Of a stretch of 64,000 bases of DNA, positions 59,915 through 64,000 are shown piece after piece; within the stretch, counting starts at the first letter, position 1, and each line of letters opens with the position of its first letter. A program made the position numbers and the translations under genes. This stretch comes from an uncultured Flavobacteriales bacterium (GTDB lineage Bacteria > Bacteroidota > Bacteroidia > Flavobacteriales > Crocinitomicaceae): the NCBI GenBank assembly GCA_946482515.1, contig CAMLRS010000006.1, positions 173,426 through 237,425 of the forward strand, in the 5' to 3' direction. Under the pieces are notes generated by a model that saw only the letters and a program-made list of their open reading frames with translations, had not been told where the DNA came from and did not search any database.

Positions 59915-62296
59915 ATGAAATCACTCCATTTACGCCTGACTTTCCACCTCTTTAGCTGCTGTTTTTCGCTCCTGTTCACCAACGCTGTTTCCGGGCAGGT
60001 AACACTGGCCTTCCAGGGTGGCGAACCGGGAGATGGCTGGGCTTACACTTCCACGCTGGCGAGTGCGCTGGCAGAAGGAGAAGCCATGCAAGCCCCTAAT
60101 AAAGTTACCGGAACGCGATCGCTCGTTGTGGGTGGAAACACCGGCGGCGGGAACTGCTTTGCAAGCGGCAGTGGAAATGGCCCCGTGACAGCAAGAACAT
60201 TTACGTTCAGCTCAGTCGACATCAGCACGAGCAACGAATCCGTTCGTACATTGCGTTTAAACTGGGGAAACCGTTTTCCGGCCTGTAGCGGAACCGGCTG
60301 GGACGCCGCAGAAAACCTCATTTTCACACCTTATCACGACGGTGTCGCCCAGACATCCACGCAGCTCGCGACCGGCAATAACAATGCACAGTTCAGCATA
60401 CAGGCGAATCAGCATGTGCACCAGATTCCGGCGTGTGTGAACAGCTTTTATTTCGTGGTCAGCGTTTCGACCAACCGCGCAGATGAATTACTGTTCATCG
60501 ATAACGTCACCCTTTCAGCGCCACAGCTGAATGCCAGTGCGACAACACCGCTTGCGATCTCGGGACCAACATCATTGTGCAGCGGTGAAACCATTACGCT
60601 GACTTCCAACTATGTGAGTGGTAATACCTGGTCGACAAGCGAAACGACTCCTTCCATTAACGTTACCGCCGCAGGAACTTACACCGTAAGCATCAATACA
60701 GCTTGCGGAACGCTTTCAGACGAACACATTGTGATCGAATCATCGTCCACACCGGCGGAGATCACACCAGGCGGGCCAACGACCTTCTGTCCGGGTGAAA
60801 CCGTGACGCTCACATCTTCCAGCGCGACAGGCAACAGCTGGTCGACAGGTGAAACAACACCTTCCATCCAAGTCAGCACCACCGGAACAATTACACTCAC
60901 GGTGACCGATGCTTGCGGAACGTCACAGGATTCGGAGGAAATTACCGTCCAATCAACACCCGATGCACAAATTGTTGCGGGTGGGCCACTGGCATTCTGT
61001 GCCGGAGATTCCGTTCTGCTGACCGCTTCAGGCGGTGATACTTATCTTTGGTCGAACGGCGAAACAGCAGCAGCCATCTACGTGCAAACAGCCGGTAATT
61101 ACACCGTTACGGCCACCAATGCGTGCGGATCCGACGTTTCGACAGTTGTAAACGTGACCATTTCACCCAATCCTCTGGCACAGATCACCGGAAACACCAC
61201 TTTTTGCGAAGGCGATTCCCTGTTGCTCACAGCTTCCGGCGGAAACAGCTACCTCTGGTCGAACGGGGAAACCGCAAGCGCGATTTACATTCACGTAGCA
61301 GGCAATTACACCGTAGCAGCGATCAACAGCTGTGGTCAATCCGTATCGGCACCATTTGCTGTAAGCATGCTTCCGGCTCCGCAGGCGCAGATTACCGGCG
61401 ATGCGACTTTTTGCGCAGGCGGTTCGGCTGAATTGACAGCAAGTGGTGGTATCGGCTACTTATGGTCAAATGGTGAAACCACGACTACGATCGAGGTCAC
61501 GACACCGGGGAATTACACGGTAACCAGCACCAACAGCTGCGGTCAGGCCGTTTCAGCACCTTTTACGGTCACGCAGCTTTCCCTTCCGAATGCACAAATT
61601 ACCGGCAACCTGATCATTTGCACTGGCGAATCTACTGTTCTCACTGCGGCTGGCGGAAGCAACTACCAGTGGCTGAGTGGGCAGCAAACTGCTGTGATCA
61701 CCGTTTCCGCAGCCGGTTCATATACCGTAACCGTTTCGAATAGCTGCGGTCAGGACGAGGAAACCGTCATTGTAACCGAGGCCACTGTAGAAGCCGATTT
61801 TACAGCCGATCCGCTTTCCGGAACAGCGCCGCTGCCTGTGAATTTCGACAGTCCATCCGGCGATGCTTACCAATGGAATTTCGGCGACGGCAACACGGCT
61901 ACAGGAACCGATCCGGAGCATGTGTTTACAGAAGTAGGTGTTTACACCGTAACCCTGACAGCGACCAACGCGCACGGCTGTTCGCTGACGACTTCCCTCG
62001 AGATCACCGTGGTTTCCTTTCCATCAGCGCTGGTGGTGCCAAACGTCTTTACGCCGAACGGCGACGGATCGAACGATCTCTTTGCCATTACATCGGAACA
62101 CCTCGAAAACTACCATATGCAAGTCTTCAACCGCTGGGGAAATCTCGTGCTGGAGCTGGATAATCCGACCATGGGCTGGGACGGAACCATTAACGGCGAT
62201 CCGGCTACCGAAGGAACCTATTTTTATAAAATCGAAGCAACCGGGATGGATCAGCAGCGCTATGATCTATCGGGTTTCTTTGACCTCATTCGCTGA
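59915..62296 (+). CDS. Large Ig-like/PKD surface protein, type B T9SS substrate (paralogue 2)
   Basis: The 793-residue protein shares its first 190 mature residues with paralogue 1 (QVTLAFQGGEPGDGWAYTST; NESVRTLRLNWGNRFPACSG). Next come about six Ig-like units of about 80 residues with FCxGDSVLLTASGGxxYLWS and SxGNYTVTATNACG motifs, which differ from those of paralogue 1. A PKD domain (AYQWNFGDGNTATGTDPEHV) and a type B sorting domain (VPNVFTPNGDGSNDLFA, FNRWGNLVLELD) follow. ATG 59915 aligns with the start of paralogue 1; ATG 59900 is also possible. A shared head with different repeat bodies suggests a modular surface family. Confidence 0.87.
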   Translation: MKSLHLRLTFHLFSCCFSLLFTNAVSGQVTLAFQGGEPGDGWAYTSTLASALAEGEAMQAPNKVTGTRSLVVGGNTGGGNCFASGSGNGPVTARTFTFSSVDISTSNESVRTLRLNWGNRFPACSGTGWDAAENLIFTPYHDGVAQTSTQLATGNNNAQFSIQANQHVHQIPACVNSFYFVVSVSTNRADELLFIDNVTLSAPQLNASATTPLAISGPTSLCSGETITLTSNYVSGNTWSTSETTPSINVTAAGTYTVSINTACGTLSDEHIVIESSSTPAEITPGGPTTFCPGETVTLTSSSATGNSWSTGETTPSIQVSTTGTITLTVTDACGTSQDSEEITVQSTPDAQIVAGGPLAFCAGDSVLLTASGGDTYLWSNGETAAAIYVQTAGNYTVTATNACGSDVSTVVNVTISPNPLAQITGNTTFCEGDSLLLTASGGNSYLWSNGETASAIYIHVAGNYTVAAINSCGQSVSAPFAVSMLPAPQAQITGDATFCAGGSAELTASGGIGYLWSNGETTTTIEVTTPGNYTVTSTNSCGQAVSAPFTVTQLSLPNAQITGNLIICTGESTVLTAAGGSNYQWLSGQQTAVITVSAAGSYTVTVSNSCGQDEETVIVTEATVEADFTADPLSGTAPLPVNFDSPSGDAYQWNFGDGNTATGTDPEHVFTEVGVYTVTLTATNAHGCSLTTSLEITVVSFPSALVVPNVFTPNGDGSNDLFAITSEHLENYHMQVFNRWGNLVLELDNPTMGWDGTINGDPATEGTYFYKIEATGMDQQRYDLSGFFDLIR

Positions 62297-62336
62297 TTCA
62301 CAACCTGTTTAATCCGTAATCAAACAATCTATTGAG

Positions 62337-64000
62337 ATGAATTACAAAACATTACTTCCTAACGTGAACAACATTACCCGATTGTGGGGCATGTTGTTCC
62401 TGTTTTTAATCAGCACAACGCCTGGCTTCGGGCAGGAAATTGCCTACTGGAACCCGGCAGGACAAACCGGTTTTGGCGTATCACCTTATGCGGTAACGAC
62501 AGCGAACGCTAACCTGACGGTAACCGGATTGACACGCGGTCCGAGTGTGACAACTTCCGGAACGGCTTCAGCCGACGCCTGGGGTGGAAACGGCTGGTTT
62601 GATCAGTCTGCGGGCGATTACTTTACCTGGACGATGACGGCCAACGCTGGTTTCCAGCAATCGCTCACATCCATCACCCTGCGTTACCGAAGATCGGCTT
62701 CCGGTCCGAATGCAGGAACCTTGTATTATTCCATCGACGGGGCTGCCAACGTGGCTATCGGCCCGATGTCCTTTCCAAGCACGGGAACCAGTGGTGCCGA
62801 AGCGTCGATCACCCTTTCCGGAGTAGCCGCTTTGCAGAATGTGCCGGCCAGCTCGGAAATACGCTTCACGTTTTTCCCTTCCGGCGCGACACACGCTGGT
62901 GGAACCTTCTATGTTTACAACGGCGGAACGAACGGTTTACGCATCAACGGTTCCGTAACGGTGCTGCCGGCGTCCTGTCTTGCTCCAACCGGTTTGGCAG
63001 CAAACAACATTACGCACGAATCGGCTGATCTTTTGTGGAATACACAAGCTGGTGCTACAGGATACGAGTATGTGGTTGATCAGGTTTCTGCTGATCCTGC
63101 TGCTTCCGGAACAACGACCCCAGCTACCACTTACACCGCGACCAGTCTTTCGGCTTCGACGATTTACTATCTGCACGTTCGTACGGATTGCGGCGGTGGG
63201 AATTTCTCCCCGTGGACAACGCTTTCATTTACCACTTTGGTCGAGCCATGCGATGCACCAACCGGTTTGGCAGCAAACAATATCACGCATGAGTCTGCTA
63301 ATCTTTCGTGGAACACACAAGCTGGTGTTACTGGCTACGAATATGTTGTAGATCAGGTTTCTGCTGATCCAGCCGCTTCGGGAACAACGACGACAGCTAC
63401 CACTTACACCGCGACCAGTCTTTCGGCTTCGACCATTTATTACCTGCACGTTCGTACGGATTGCGGTGGTGGGAATTTCTCAACTTGGACAACGCTTTCA
63501 TTTACCACTTTGGTCGAGCCGTGCGATGCACCGACAGGTTTGGCCGCGAATGACATCACCCATGAATCGGCTGATCTTTTGTGGGATGCACAAGCTGGTG
63601 TTGCTGGTTATGAATACGTGGTTGATCAATTGGCGGCTGATCCTGCTGCTTCCGGAACAACGACCCCAGCTACCACTTACACCGCGACCAGTCTTTCGGC
63701 TTCGACCATTTACTACGTGCACGTACGCACGGATTGCGGCGGCGGGAATTTCTCTCCATGGACAACAATCTCATTTACCACTTTGATAGAGCCATGCGAT
63801 GCACCGACAGGTCTGGCTGCAAACAATATCACCTATGAATCGGCTGATCTTTTGTGGAACGTTCAGGCTGGCGTTGCCGGGTACGAATACGTGGTTGATC
63901 AATTGGCGGCTGATCCAGCCGGTTCCGGAACAACGACCACAGCTACCACTTACAACGCGACCAGTCTTTCGGCTTCGACGATTTACTACCTGCACGTTCG
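62337..64000 (+). CDS. Secreted fibronectin type III-repeat protein (3' truncated by window)
   Basis: The frame starts at ATG 62337 (MNYKTLLPNVNNITRLWGML) and stays open to the end of the window, at least 554 residues. A signal peptide ends near GFGQ. A first domain of about 180 residues (EIAYWNPAGQTGFGVSPY ... LRINGSVTVLPAS) is followed by fibronectin III modules of 91 residues opening like APTGLAANNITHESADLLWN and containing YLHVRTDCGGGNFSPWTT. Three complete and one partial module are visible. It is expected to end in a T9SS sorting domain beyond the window. It lies 40 bases after paralogue 2 and may share its transcript. Confidence 0.85.
   Translation, partial: MNYKTLLPNVNNITRLWGMLFLFLISTTPGFGQEIAYWNPAGQTGFGVSPYAVTTANANLTVTGLTRGPSVTTSGTASADAWGGNGWFDQSAGDYFTWTMTANAGFQQSLTSITLRYRRSASGPNAGTLYYSIDGAANVAIGPMSFPSTGTSGAEASITLSGVAALQNVPASSEIRFTFFPSGATHAGGTFYVYNGGTNGLRINGSVTVLPASCLAPTGLAANNITHESADLLWNTQAGATGYEYVVDQVSADPAASGTTTPATTYTATSLSASTIYYLHVRTDCGGGNFSPWTTLSFTTLVEPCDAPTGLAANNITHESANLSWNTQAGVTGYEYVVDQVSADPAASGTTTTATTYTATSLSASTIYYLHVRTDCGGGNFSTWTTLSFTTLVEPCDAPTGLAANDITHESADLLWDAQAGVAGYEYVVDQLAADPAASGTTTPATTYTATSLSASTIYYVHVRTDCGGGNFSPWTTISFTTLIEPCDAPTGLAANNITYESADLLWNVQAGVAGYEYVVDQLAADPAGSGTTTTATTYNATSLSASTIYYLHV
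62988..64000 (+). repeat. 273-bp in-frame tandem repeat (Fn3 modules)
   Basis: The phrase GGTTTGGCAGCAAACAA and its variants start at 62991, 63264, 63537 and 63810, an exact period of 273 bp (91 codons). Neighbouring units are nearly identical in DNA, including at silent positions, so they were copied or homogenised recently. The fourth unit is cut by the window edge. Confidence 0.93.

Noticed and set aside
62988..64000. Regular repeats considered as a CRISPR array.
   Set aside because: The period is 273 bp, the repeat is in frame and encodes Fn3 modules; there are no spacers and no cas genes.

Overview
The window looks like a chromosomal segment of a Bacteroidota bacterium, most likely of the order Flavobacteriales and possibly a Fluviicola/Crocinitomicaceae-like genus. 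The evidence is: many secreted proteins ending in type IX secretion (T9SS) sorting domains of type A (PNP..., short C-terminal domain) or type B (VPNxFTPNGDGxND...NRWG); a PorP/SprF-family outer-membrane protein; repeated matches to the Bacteroidota promoter -7 box TAnnTTTG; and Bacteroidota-type forms of PurF, RNase Y, DUF3467 and NamZ (DUF1343). Base composition is near 50% GC by eye. I saw no rRNA, tRNA, CRISPR array, transposase or phage genes.

Layout. 1-8.9 kb: end of mtaB, a membrane acyltransferase, a CotH-type secreted protein, a 17-residue-repeat beta-flower protein, an M20 dipeptidase/LEA-type lipoprotein operon, and a type B T9SS protein. 8.9-13.4 kb: a minus-strand histidine kinase-gpmI pair and a purF-type amidotransferase. 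13.7-22.7 kb: two giant type B surface proteins, one (HYR repeats) in an operon with PorP/SprF. 22.8-33.5 kb: housekeeping genes (purE, namZ, an FtsX-type permease, waaA, a LOG-family protein, DUF3467, zapA, rny).

33.5-48.7 kb: one large plus-strand cell-surface polysaccharide locus that runs on directly from rny. It has a nucleotide-sugar epimerase, two Wzx-type flippases, a Wzy-like polymerase, an acetamidino-sugar cassette (amidotransferase + HisH2 + HisF2), two duplicated GT4 glycosyltransferases, an O-antigen ligase-like protein, a GT2, a DegT aminotransferase and a PglC-like initiating sugar-phosphate transferase. Together these could start, build, amidinate, flip, polymerise and ligate a lipid-linked glycan; the dehydratase and acetyltransferase expected for an amino-sugar are not in the window.

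48.8-56.3 kb: small genes (DMT-family, mini T9SS cargo, alkyltransferase-like protein, DUF4180, SDR, yihA/ysxC, RluA-type pseudouridine synthase, lipocalin, DUF1028). 56.5-64 kb: three consecutive large secreted repeat proteins, two of which share an N-terminal domain and part of the upstream region; the last runs off the window.

The most unusual material is between genes. At least three families of dispersed repeats occupy intergenic, mostly convergent, gaps: (i) about 170-215-bp elements bounded by inverted 20-22-bp ends of the TTCACCACAAAGGAGCAAAG type; (ii) a modular hairpin repeat with a GGTGGC/GCCACC stem, whose copies keep base pairing while changing sequence; (iii) arrays of short words such as AACTCATCAACTC and ACCACATAGACACATAG. 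One word array is caught up in a 213-bp tandem amplification of the 3' end of the GT2 gene.
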